This document shows, in pieces, positions 1 through 5,519 of a DNA stretch of 5,519 nucleotides. Every line of letters starts with the position of its first letter. The first letter of the stretch is position 1. The DNA comes from an uncultured Flavobacterium sp. (lineage in GTDB: Bacteria; Bacteroidota; Bacteroidia; Flavobacteriales; Flavobacteriaceae). The translations under genes were made by a program, and so were the position numbers. Location: positions 1 through 5,519 of the forward strand of contig CAMPIZ010000143.1 in assembly GCA_946886675.1 (NCBI GenBank), read 5' to 3'. The notes under the pieces are model-generated. The model had not been told where the DNA came from. It saw nothing but the letters and a program-made list of their open reading frames with translations, and did not search any database.

Positions 1-1555
1 TATTAATACTGTAGAGGTACGTACCGAAAACGACACTATCGACTTTGAAATTCGTATAGTTGAAGGGCCTATCGCTTACTTTAATAAAGTAACCGTTGTA
101 GGTAATGAGAAAACAAACGACCATGTTATCTATCGTGAATTAAGAACAAGGCCGGGCCAGAAATGGAATAAGGAAGATGTTATCAATACAATCAGGGAAC
201 TGGGTGCTCTTGGATTCTTTGATGCTGAAACCATACGTCCTGACGTAAAGAACCCTTCACCTGAAACAGGAACAGTGGATATAGAATGGAATGTTACCGA
301 AAGAGGTTCGAGCCAGATTGAGCTTCAGGGTGGTTATGGCGGTGGCGGCTTTATAGGTACGCTGGGGCTTTCGTTCAACAACTTCTCCATGCGAAACATC
401 TTTAATAAAGATGCTTATAAACCGGTACCTATGGGTGATGGACAAAAACTGTCTTTACGCCTTCAGGGAAGTACTTATTTCCAAACCTACAGCCTTTCAT
501 TTACAGAGCCTTGGTTTGGCGGTAAAAAGCCTATACAGCTATTCTCTTCATTATCACATAGTAAGCAATTCCTGTACAATTTCCAGTCAAGGGATGTAGA
601 CAGAGACAGAAGCTTTACCATAACATCATTAAGCTTAGGTTTATCAAAAAGATTAAGCGGATTATATGACAACTTAAGGCTTTCACATTCGTTAAGTTTC
701 CAGTACTACGATCTTAGCAACTATAATACCGGCTTGTTTACCTTTGGTAATGGTAGTTCGCGCAACCTTGCCTACACTGCCGAGATAAGCAGGGATAACA
801 GAGGTGCAAACCCTATTTACCCAATGTATGGTTCATTATTCAGTATTAGTGCACGGGTAACATTCCCTTACTCATTGTTTAATGGTATAGATTACGGGGA
901 TCTTAAAAACCAGGAAGGATATAAGCTAAGAAACAGTTCCGGACAATATGTAAATGAAAACGGGCAGGTTGTATATAATTATCAGGATGCTGCCGTAGAT
1001 CAGGCAAAGGTAGACCAGAAGCGTTTCAATTGGCTGGAATATTATAAAATTAAAGTAAAAGCCGATTGGTATACAAAAATTTATAATAAATTAGTGCTTC
1101 GAACACTAGGAGAATTTGGTTTCCTTGGCGCTTATAATTCAGAAAGAGGGCTTGTTCCTTTCGAGAGGTTCTTTGTTGGTGGTGACGGCCTTGCAAACTA
1201 TGCATTAGACGGAAGGGAAGTAATACAGCTAAGGGGTTATCCTAACCAGGCGCTTTCATCAATCAACGGTGGTACTGTGTACAATAAGTTCTCATTAGAG
1301 CTTCGTTACCCTATAACACTTAAGCCACAGGCTTCAATATATGCCTTAACGTTCCTGGAAGCAGGTAACTCTTTCGATTCATTCAGGGAGTTCAATCCTT
1401 TCAGCCTTAAACGTTCGGCAGGGGTTGGTTTAAGGGTGTTTATGCCTGCATTTGGCTTACTGGGTATCGATTTCGCAAATGGATTTGACCCACTGCCGGG
1501 ATCTACACAAAGAAACGGCTGGGAAACACACTTTATCATTGGCCAGCAGTTTTAA
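1..1555 (+). CDS. bamA: BamA, outer-membrane beta-barrel assembly protein (5'-truncated by window edge)
   Basis: BamA is the core of the BAM complex, which folds and inserts beta-barrel proteins into the outer membrane. The frame is open from base 2 to the TAA at 1553-1555, giving 517 visible residues; the signal peptide and earlier POTRA domains lie off the left edge. The GTG at 275 is internal and should not be taken as the start. Visible residues 1-23 look like the end of one POTRA domain. Residues 28-103 (about 83-310) form the last POTRA, with KVTVVGNEKT at its start and IRELGALGFFDAE in its helix. The rest is the Omp85 barrel. It contains EPWFGGKKP near 507-533, the lid-loop motif LRGY at 1229-1240 (the family's (V/I)RG(F/Y)), and a last strand ending IIGQQF, whose terminal Phe fits the outer-membrane beta-signal. 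An enlarged loop of about 55 residues lies at 881-1042. The gene heads an operon with two OmpH-family genes. TamA or another Omp85 member is less likely given this context. Confidence 0.95.
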   Translation, partial: INTVEVRTENDTIDFEIRIVEGPIAYFNKVTVVGNEKTNDHVIYRELRTRPGQKWNKEDVINTIRELGALGFFDAETIRPDVKNPSPETGTVDIEWNVTERGSSQIELQGGYGGGGFIGTLGLSFNNFSMRNIFNKDAYKPVPMGDGQKLSLRLQGSTYFQTYSLSFTEPWFGGKKPIQLFSSLSHSKQFLYNFQSRDVDRDRSFTITSLSLGLSKRLSGLYDNLRLSHSLSFQYYDLSNYNTGLFTFGNGSSRNLAYTAEISRDNRGANPIYPMYGSLFSISARVTFPYSLFNGIDYGDLKNQEGYKLRNSSGQYVNENGQVVYNYQDAAVDQAKVDQKRFNWLEYYKIKVKADWYTKIYNKLVLRTLGEFGFLGAYNSERGLVPFERFFVGGDGLANYALDGREVIQLRGYPNQALSSINGGTVYNKFSLELRYPITLKPQASIYALTFLEAGNSFDSFREFNPFSLKRSAGVGLRVFMPAFGLLGIDFANGFDPLPGSTQRNGWETHFIIGQQF

Positions 1556-1594
1556 AAAAAAAGTGGCATGATATTTTCTAATACGAAATAAGTT

Positions 1595-2650
1595 ATGAAA
1601 AAACATTTTTTAGTATTACTTGCATTATTCACTGTTCTTGGAGCAAATGCCCAGTCCAGAGGCATGAAGATTGCCTACATAGATATGGAGTATATACTGG
1701 ACAAAGTTCCTGATTATGCAGAGGCAAAAAACCAGCTGGAGCAAAAGGCACAAAAATGGAAACAGGAAATAGAAGTAAAGAGAAATGACATCAATAAACT
1801 GAAAGAAAGTCTTGATACTGAAAAAGCCCTTCTAACAAAAGAGCTTATAGAAGAGCGCGAAGAAGAAATAAAGTTTCTGGAAAAAGAGCTTATAGACTAT
1901 CAGGAAAAACGATTTGGCCCTACAGGCGATCTTATTACGCAAAAAGCTGTTTTGGTAAAGCCTATCCAGGATCAGGTTTTTAATATTGTAAGAGACCTTG
2001 CCGAATCAAGAAATTATGATTTTATCTTTGACAAATCATCAGACCTCACAATGCTGTTTGCAGCAAACAGGCATGATATAAGTGATTTTGTGGTAGGAAG
2101 GCTTACCAGGGCTGCAAAAAGAAAACAGTTAAGTGGAAAAGAGCTTAAGCAGTTTGAAGAAATGGAAAAACAGGAAGAGCTTGAGCTTGACCCTGCATAC
2201 CAGGAAAAACAGCAGGTTATTGAAGACAGAAAAGCCGAAAAAGAAAAACGTATTGAAGAAAGAAGGAAAGCGCAGGAAGAAAAGAGAAGGCAGTATGAAG
2301 AGCGCAGGGAACAAATAAGGCAGGAAAGAGAGGCTGAAAGGCAGGCAAGGCAAAATGGTAATCAGACGGAAGAGAAAAGCGCTGCCGAAGGCAATAGGCC
2401 TGCAGGTGAAGATACACAGAGTACCGGAACCGGAAATACAGATCCCGCACAGGATGCAAGAGAAGAAAGGGAAAGAAAAAATGAAGAGAGAAGAAAAACT
2501 ATAGAAGAAAGAAAAAAACAGCTTCAGGAACAAAGAGAAGCTGCACAGAAGGCCAGAGAAGAACAAAGAAACAGGAATACACCGCAAAACGAGGAAAACA
2601 GCACTCCTGATACTCAAGAAAACAATCAGGAAGAAAACGGAACAGAGTAA
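1595..2650 (+). CDS. OmpH/Skp-family periplasmic chaperone with long charged C-terminal extension
   Basis: OmpH/Skp proteins are periplasmic holdases that keep unfolded outer-membrane proteins soluble before delivery to BAM. This 351-residue protein starts with a clear signal peptide: KK, a hydrophobic stretch at residues 5-17, and probable cleavage after ANA at 17-19. The OmpH domain spans about 24-172. It opens with KIAYIDMEYIL, has a long coiled coil at about 40-105, and ends with RNYDFIFDKSSDLTMLFA, a typical family closing strand. Skp itself is about 160 residues, so roughly 180 residues here are extra. Residues 182-252 and 287-327 are Glu/Arg/Lys/Gln-rich and predicted helical; 253-286 is a Gly/Thr/Asn linker; 328-351 is a polar, acidic tail. 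The gene begins 39 bases after bamA and ends 32 bases before a second OmpH gene, with no terminator between them, so co-transcription is likely. There is no Shine-Dalgarno sequence before the ATG; the start is set by the signal peptide. The role of the extension is unknown. Confidence 0.93.
   Translation: MKKHFLVLLALFTVLGANAQSRGMKIAYIDMEYILDKVPDYAEAKNQLEQKAQKWKQEIEVKRNDINKLKESLDTEKALLTKELIEEREEEIKFLEKELIDYQEKRFGPTGDLITQKAVLVKPIQDQVFNIVRDLAESRNYDFIFDKSSDLTMLFAANRHDISDFVVGRLTRAAKRKQLSGKELKQFEEMEKQEELELDPAYQEKQQVIEDRKAEKEKRIEERRKAQEEKRRQYEERREQIRQEREAERQARQNGNQTEEKSAAEGNRPAGEDTQSTGTGNTDPAQDAREERERKNEERRKTIEERKKQLQEQREAAQKAREEQRNRNTPQNEENSTPDTQENNQEENGTE
2138..2575 (+). repeat. ER/K-rich low-complexity coding segment with two related blocks
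   Basis: This segment lies inside the first OmpH gene and encodes two Glu/Arg/Lys/Gln helices (residues 182-252 and 287-327) around a flexible linker. The blocks look related: residues 221-240 and 297-316 both begin EERRK, then two variable residues, then EE, and match at 11 of 20 positions. At DNA level these are 2255-2314 and 2483-2542. The similarity could come from partial duplication or simply from biased composition. Alternating acidic and basic residues are typical of single-alpha-helix or coiled-coil segments. Confidence 0.6.
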
Positions 2651-2682
2651 ACAAAAAACAAAAATTAATACAAATACCTTAA

Positions 2683-3195
2683 ATGATGAAACAATTAAAA
2701 TCTTTATTAATCGCTGCAGTTCTTTTAGTAGGAGTTAGCCAGACAGTTTCTGCACAGGCTAAAATAGCACACATTAATGTAAATGAGCTAATGACGGCAA
2801 TGCCGGAAATGAAGGCAGCGAATGCACAGCTTGAGCAAATCAGCAAAACATATGATAATGAGTACAGGACTATGGTGGAAGAGTTCCAGACTAAAATAAA
2901 AAAATACGATCAGGAAGCTGCTACTCAAACAGAAGCTGTAAACGAAGCTCGTGCTAAAGAGGTACAGGATATGCAACAGAGAATTCAGCAATATCAGCAA
3001 ACTGCTCAAAAAGAACTTATGGAAAAGCAGGAAAGCATCTATAAGCCAATATTAGAAAAATCGAGAACAGCCATTCAAAAGGTAGCTAAAGCTAAAGGTT
3101 ACCAGTATGTTTTAGATTCTTCTACAGGAAGCGGTGTAATCCTTGCTGATGGTCCGGACTTAATGGCTGACGTTAAAAAAGAACTTGGTTTCTAA
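2683..3195 (+). CDS. ompH: OmpH/Skp-family periplasmic chaperone
   Basis: This 170-residue protein has the standard Skp/OmpH length and architecture. Residues 1-24 are a signal peptide: Lys at 3 and 6, a hydrophobic core at about 8-18, and probable cleavage after VSA (22-24). The mature domain starts with KIAHINVNELMTAMPEM, continues through a Gln/Glu/Lys-rich coiled coil at about 40-115, which in Skp forms the tentacle-like arms, and closes with KGYQYVLDSSTGSGVILA. It is a tandem paralog of the gene 32 bases upstream: both domains open with KIA(Y/H)I and share a (K/R)xY closing strand, but this copy lacks the charged extension. It presumably binds unfolded outer-membrane proteins for BamA, encoded in the same operon. 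Translation could begin at either codon of the ATGATG at 2683-2688, which makes little difference to the signal peptide. No Shine-Dalgarno sequence is visible. A strong terminator follows 25 bases after the stop codon. Confidence 0.93.
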   Translation: MMKQLKSLLIAAVLLVGVSQTVSAQAKIAHINVNELMTAMPEMKAANAQLEQISKTYDNEYRTMVEEFQTKIKKYDQEAATQTEAVNEARAKEVQDMQQRIQQYQQTAQKELMEKQESIYKPILEKSRTAIQKVAKAKGYQYVLDSSTGSGVILADGPDLMADVKKELGF

Positions 3196-3220
3196 TTAAT
3201 TTTTAATTACCAATAAAGAT

Positions 3221-3249
3221 AACGGCTCAAAAATTTGAGCCGTTTTTTT
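3221..3249 (+). terminator. Rho-independent terminator of the bamA-OmpH operon
   Basis: A perfect 10-bp inverted repeat, AACGGCTCAA at 3221-3230 and TTGAGCCGTT at 3235-3244, encloses a four-base loop and runs into seven consecutive T at 3243-3249. This is a textbook intrinsic terminator on the plus strand. It closes the bamA - OmpH - OmpH unit, but its T-tract ends only 11 bases before the murI start codon. Confidence 0.9.
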
Positions 3250-3256
3250 ATATTTG
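3249..3256 (+). promoter_or_regulatory. Possible Bacteroidota -7 promoter element before murI
   Basis: TATATTTG matches the Bacteroidota sigma-A -7 consensus TAnnTTTG and starts at the last T of the terminator tract. A start site a few bases downstream would fall at or next to the murI ATG at 3261, implying a leaderless or nearly leaderless mRNA. No TTG lies at the expected -33 spacing, and such an AT-rich octamer can easily occur by chance, so this is tentative. Confidence 0.3.
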
Positions 3257-3260
3257 TTAA

Positions 3261-4043
3261 ATGGATAAAAGCATAAACCCTATCGGCTTGTTCGATTCCG
3301 GAATAGGAGGTACATCAATATGGAAGGAAATACACAGCCTGCTTCCTTATGAAAACTCAATTTACCTTGCTGATAGCAAAAATGCACCATACGGGCAAAA
3401 ATCCAAAGAAGAGATAATAGCACTTAGCTTTAAAAACACAGAATTTCTTTTAGAGCAAAACTGCAAAATTATAGTAGTAGCTTGCAACACCGCTACAACT
3501 AATGCTATAAAAGAATTAAGAGCAAAATATGATGTTCCGTTTATAGGAATAGAACCCGCCATTAAACCCGCGGCCAGCCATACACAAACGCAAACCATAG
3601 GCATACTGGCTACAAAAGGAACGCTTAACAGTGAGTTGTTCCATGAAGCAATTTTAAATTATAAGGATATAAAAATTGTAGAACAGGTGGGGCACGGCCT
3701 GGTAAGGCTTATAGAAGAAGGATCTATTGATTCACATGAAATGAAACAACTTCTTAAAGCATATCTTAAACCTATGATAAAGGCCAATATAGACTATCTG
3801 GTACTGGGTTGCAGTCATTACCCTTATCTTGTGCCTCAAATAAAAAAAATACTGCCAGAGAGCGTTAAAATAATTGATTCAGGACAGGCTGTGGCAAGAC
3901 AAACAAAAAATATACTGGAATCACTTAACCTACTGAACATAACTCAGCAGGAGAGTAAGCAGATATTTTACACAAACAGTAATCCAAGAGTATTAAACAG
4001 TATTCTTGAAAATAAATATACTGTTATAGAAAAAGATTTTTAA
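3261..4043 (+). CDS. murI: Glutamate racemase MurI
   Basis: MurI is a cytoplasmic, cofactor-independent racemase converting L-glutamate to D-glutamate, which MurD adds to the peptidoglycan precursor. The 260-residue length is normal for the family. All hallmarks are present: PIGLFDSGIGG at residues 7-17 with the conserved Asp12-Ser13, the NAPYG substrate-binding motif at 41-45, the first catalytic cysteine in ACNTATTNA (Cys75), and the second in LGCSHYPYL (Cys184, followed by His186). Both catalytic cysteines are intact, so the enzyme should be active. The ATG at 3261 puts the first motif at the usual distance from the N-terminus, and no Shine-Dalgarno sequence is seen. The gene follows the OmpH genes but lies behind a strong terminator, so it probably depends on readthrough or its own promoter. 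Its stop codon directly abuts the stop codon of the convergent gene. The aspartate racemase family is a weaker alternative, given the exact MurI motifs. Confidence 0.97.
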   Translation: MDKSINPIGLFDSGIGGTSIWKEIHSLLPYENSIYLADSKNAPYGQKSKEEIIALSFKNTEFLLEQNCKIIVVACNTATTNAIKELRAKYDVPFIGIEPAIKPAASHTQTQTIGILATKGTLNSELFHEAILNYKDIKIVEQVGHGLVRLIEEGSIDSHEMKQLLKAYLKPMIKANIDYLVLGCSHYPYLVPQIKKILPESVKIIDSGQAVARQTKNILESLNLLNITQQESKQIFYTNSNPRVLNSILENKYTVIEKDF

Positions 4044-4565
4044 TTATTCCTCTTCTTCTTTAAACCAGGAAGAATACATAACGTAATTGTTAGATATCCT
4101 TTCTATTTCCCCGGCAAAATCAGAAGCATTTATATCCTTTACCTTTTTGGCAGGTACACCTGCATATATTGTTCCCGACTCTACAACAGTGTTTTGTGTT
4201 ACAACAGCACCTGCCGCAATTATAGAGTTAGATTCTATAACGCAATTATCCATCACAATGGCTCCCATACCTATTAAAACGTTATCCATAACCTTACAGC
4301 CATGCACAATAGCATTATGCCCTATAGAGACATTATTTCCTATTTCAGTAGGATGCTTTTCATAAGTACAGTGTATAACAGCCCCATCCTGTATGTTAAC
4401 CTTATCCCCTATCCTTATATAATGAACATCGCCTCTTATCACAGCGTTAAACCATACACTACACTCTTGACCAAAGGTTACATCACCTACAATTGTAGCA
4501 TTTTCGGCAACAAAACAATCTTCCGGTATCTGTGGAAATTTACCTCTTACTTCTTTAATTAGCAT
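4044..4565 (-). CDS. Gamma-carbonic-anhydrase-like left-handed beta-helix (hexapeptide repeat) protein
   Basis: This 173-residue protein belongs to the gamma-carbonic anhydrase/YrdA/PaaY group, which forms trimers of left-handed beta-helices with a metal site between subunits. Hexapeptide-type repeats run from about residue 19 to 136. Characteristic residues are visible: AVIRGDVHYIRIGD with Arg44 and Asp46, NIQDGAVIH with Gln59, Asp60 and His65, and SIGHNAIVHGC with His83 and His88. His65, His83 and His88 match the three zinc or iron ligands of the family. The C-terminal helix begins at about 142, after the GVPAK turn. Many YrdA-type members have weak or no measured carbonic anhydrase activity, so a metal-binding role is firmer than the reaction. 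The ATG at 4565 fits the family N-terminus. An AAGGA-like string lies only one base before it, too close to act as a normal ribosome site. The gene sits just after the terminator of the PorP/SprF gene and converges with murI. Confidence 0.92.
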   Translation of the reverse strand: MLIKEVRGKFPQIPEDCFVAENATIVGDVTFGQECSVWFNAVIRGDVHYIRIGDKVNIQDGAVIHCTYEKHPTEIGNNVSIGHNAIVHGCKVMDNVLIGMGAIVMDNCVIESNSIIAAGAVVTQNTVVESGTIYAGVPAKKVKDINASDFAGEIERISNNYVMYSSWFKEEEE

Positions 4566-4571
4566 ATCCTT

Positions 4572-4606
4572 AAAAAAAAATCGTCCCGATAAAAACTATC
4601 GGGACG
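4572..4606 (-). terminator. Rho-independent terminator of the PorP/SprF-family gene
   Basis: On the minus strand, a perfect 10-bp stem (arms at 4597-4606 and 4582-4591, with GTCCCGAT paired to ATCGGGAC) encloses a five-base loop. After one A, and still on the minus strand, nine consecutive T follow (4580-4572). This is a strong intrinsic terminator 21 bases beyond the PorP/SprF stop codon. No T-tract follows the hairpin on the plus strand, so it acts in one direction. It ends only six bases before the start codon of the carbonic-anhydrase-like gene. Confidence 0.9.
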
Positions 4607-4627
4607 GAATTAATAATGTATTTATAA

Positions 4628-5519
4628 TTAGTTAACTGCAGGACAGTTACAATCATATTTTTCTCTCTTACAGAACAGGTTAATACCGAGTGTTATCTGA
4701 TGGAAACCTGAGTTATCAAATTTCACATCGCCTGTTAGGTAAGAATATGTATACGCAAACATAAAGTTTTTGTAGTTAACACCTATTATAGGAGTAAAAT
4801 ACTGAAGGTTTTGATCTCTGGCTCCTGTACCTTCAATATACTGTGCACCGTCTAAATACCTTCTGTATGATAAACCACCCCAAAGCCTACCAAAGTCAAG
4901 CTCTTTATAAGCCTTAAGGTTAATGTCTATGGATTTTTCTTTTGTTTCTTCAGTTAACTTAAACATTACTGAGGGTTCCCATTGAATACGGTCAACATTT
5001 CCAAATACATAACCTAAGCTAGCAAGGTATGCAGTTAAGTTATCACTTTCAAAATCGCTGTAAAGGCTTCTCTGGCTTTTAATTACATTTTTCGCAGTAA
5101 AATGTGCATAAAAATCAAGGTAATGATAAGACGCTCCGATATCGATATTAAAATAAGAGTCTTTTTGCTTCATTCCTCCATCGATAATAGGGTCAAATTC
5201 AGGACCAAATTCTGTCTCATCCAAACGGCTCTGAACCAAACCTGCACTCATACCGAATGATAACTGGTTCAAATCATAATCACTTCTTGAAAAACGAATG
5301 TGGTGCGCATAAGTAAGCTTAGCTCCTGTTTGAGAATGATAACCATTCTTATCGTTAAAAGCGATAATACCTATACCTGATGAAGGGCCTACACTTCCGT
5401 TAAAGCTTAAAGTCTGTAACTGAGGGGCATCATCCTGATCAAACCATTGCTGCCTGGCTGTAAGCCTTATTTTAGCACAGTTTGCGGCACCGGCCATAGA
5501 CGGGTGTATTAAATAATAA
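4628..5519 (-). CDS. PorP/SprF-family type IX secretion system outer-membrane protein (5'-truncated by window edge)
   Basis: PorP/SprF proteins are outer-membrane barrels that work with the type IX secretion system; SprF, for example, is needed to put the gliding adhesin SprB on the cell surface. The frame is open to the right edge, giving 296 visible residues, so the ATG at 5497-5495 is internal and the signal peptide lies outside. The visible start, YYLIHPSMAGAANCAKI, matches the family's N-terminal (Y)xxxPxxAG region, followed by RQQWFDQDDAPQ, like the family's typical RxQWxxxDGAP segment. Repeated amphipathic strands follow, such as GIGIIAFNDKNG, SFGMSAGLVQSRL, LWGGLSYRRYL and FMFAYTYSYLTGD, and then the final strand HQITLGINLF. 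A short tail beyond the barrel carries cysteines 14, 7 and 5 residues from the C-terminus. PorP/SprF paralogs are numerous in Bacteroidota, so no specific symbol is given. The gene has its own terminator. The cargo cannot be identified from this window. Confidence 0.85.
   Translation of the reverse strand, partial: YYLIHPSMAGAANCAKIRLTARQQWFDQDDAPQLQTLSFNGSVGPSSGIGIIAFNDKNGYHSQTGAKLTYAHHIRFSRSDYDLNQLSFGMSAGLVQSRLDETEFGPEFDPIIDGGMKQKDSYFNIDIGASYHYLDFYAHFTAKNVIKSQRSLYSDFESDNLTAYLASLGYVFGNVDRIQWEPSVMFKLTEETKEKSIDINLKAYKELDFGRLWGGLSYRRYLDGAQYIEGTGARDQNLQYFTPIIGVNYKNFMFAYTYSYLTGDVKFDNSGFHQITLGINLFCKREKYDCNCPAVN

Noticed and set aside
275..277. The GTG at 275 as the start codon of bamA
   Set aside because: The frame is open back to base 2 and encodes clear POTRA sequence upstream, so this is an internal valine.
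2129..2617. A 162-codon open frame on the minus strand
   Set aside because: It lies wholly antisense to the ER/K-rich end of the first OmpH gene. Purine-rich Glu/Lys/Arg codons read backwards give Phe/Leu/Ser/Cys-rich frames without stops, which explains its length and its implausible composition.
3193..3209. An AT-only palindrome TAATTA...TAATTA at the end of the second OmpH gene
   Set aside because: Six A-T pairs give a very weak hairpin, and such palindromes are expected by chance in this AT-rich spacer. The real terminator is the hairpin at 3221-3244.
3996..4025. An 8-bp inverted repeat AACAGTAT...ATACTGTT as a terminator for murI or the convergent gene
   Set aside because: The stem is AT-rich, the loop is 14 bases, and no T-run follows directly on either strand; the nearest plus-strand T-run (4037-4041) is 11 bases away. 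It also lies in coding sequence.
4087..4562. Plus-strand open frames of 86 and 92 codons across the carbonic-anhydrase-like gene
   Set aside because: They are antisense to a strongly conserved family protein and have no recognisable motifs or start signals.
5495..5497. The ATG at 5497-5495 as the start of the PorP/SprF gene
   Set aside because: Upstream in-frame codons to the edge encode YYLIHPS, which fits the conserved N-terminal region of the family, and no signal peptide follows this Met. The true start is outside the window.

Overview
The window is AT-rich, compactly coded DNA from a member of the Bacteroidota, most likely a Flavobacterium-like bacterium. Three things support this: a PorP/SprF-type protein of the type IX secretion system (a system confined to this phylum), the gene order bamA - OmpH-family - OmpH-family - murI, and start codons that lack a usable Shine-Dalgarno sequence. 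All six genes belong to recognisable families. I see no rRNA, tRNA, CRISPR array, insertion sequence or phage gene. Both edge genes continue outside the window.

Layout, plus strand: the 3' part of bamA (1-1555; last POTRA domain plus the whole beta-barrel), a long OmpH/Skp-family chaperone with an unusual charged C-terminal extension (1595-2650), a second OmpH/Skp protein of standard length (2683-3195), a strong intrinsic terminator (3221-3249), then murI, glutamate racemase (3261-4043). Minus strand, read from the right edge: a PorP/SprF-family outer-membrane protein missing its N-terminus (5519-4628), its intrinsic terminator (4606-4572), then a gamma-carbonic-anhydrase-like hexapeptide-repeat protein (4565-4044). 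The two blocks converge, and the stop codons of murI and the carbonic-anhydrase-like gene touch with no base between them. No gene-free stretch is longer than about 65 bases.

The first three genes form an envelope-biogenesis operon. BamA inserts beta-barrel proteins into the outer membrane, and the two periplasmic OmpH/Skp-like proteins probably hold unfolded barrel proteins on the way there. MurI supplies D-glutamate for peptidoglycan. It is fourth in line but separated by a terminator, so it is probably expressed partly on its own. The minus-strand PorP/SprF protein is itself a predicted outer-membrane barrel, and so a likely BamA client, and should help export or anchor a type IX cargo whose gene may lie just beyond the right edge.

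I found no clearly new multi-gene system. The points most worth a second look are the ER/K-rich extension on the first OmpH protein, the enlarged surface loop in BamA, the cysteine tail of the PorP/SprF protein, and two terminators sitting only 6-11 bases before the next start codon, one overlapping a Bacteroidota -7-like element.
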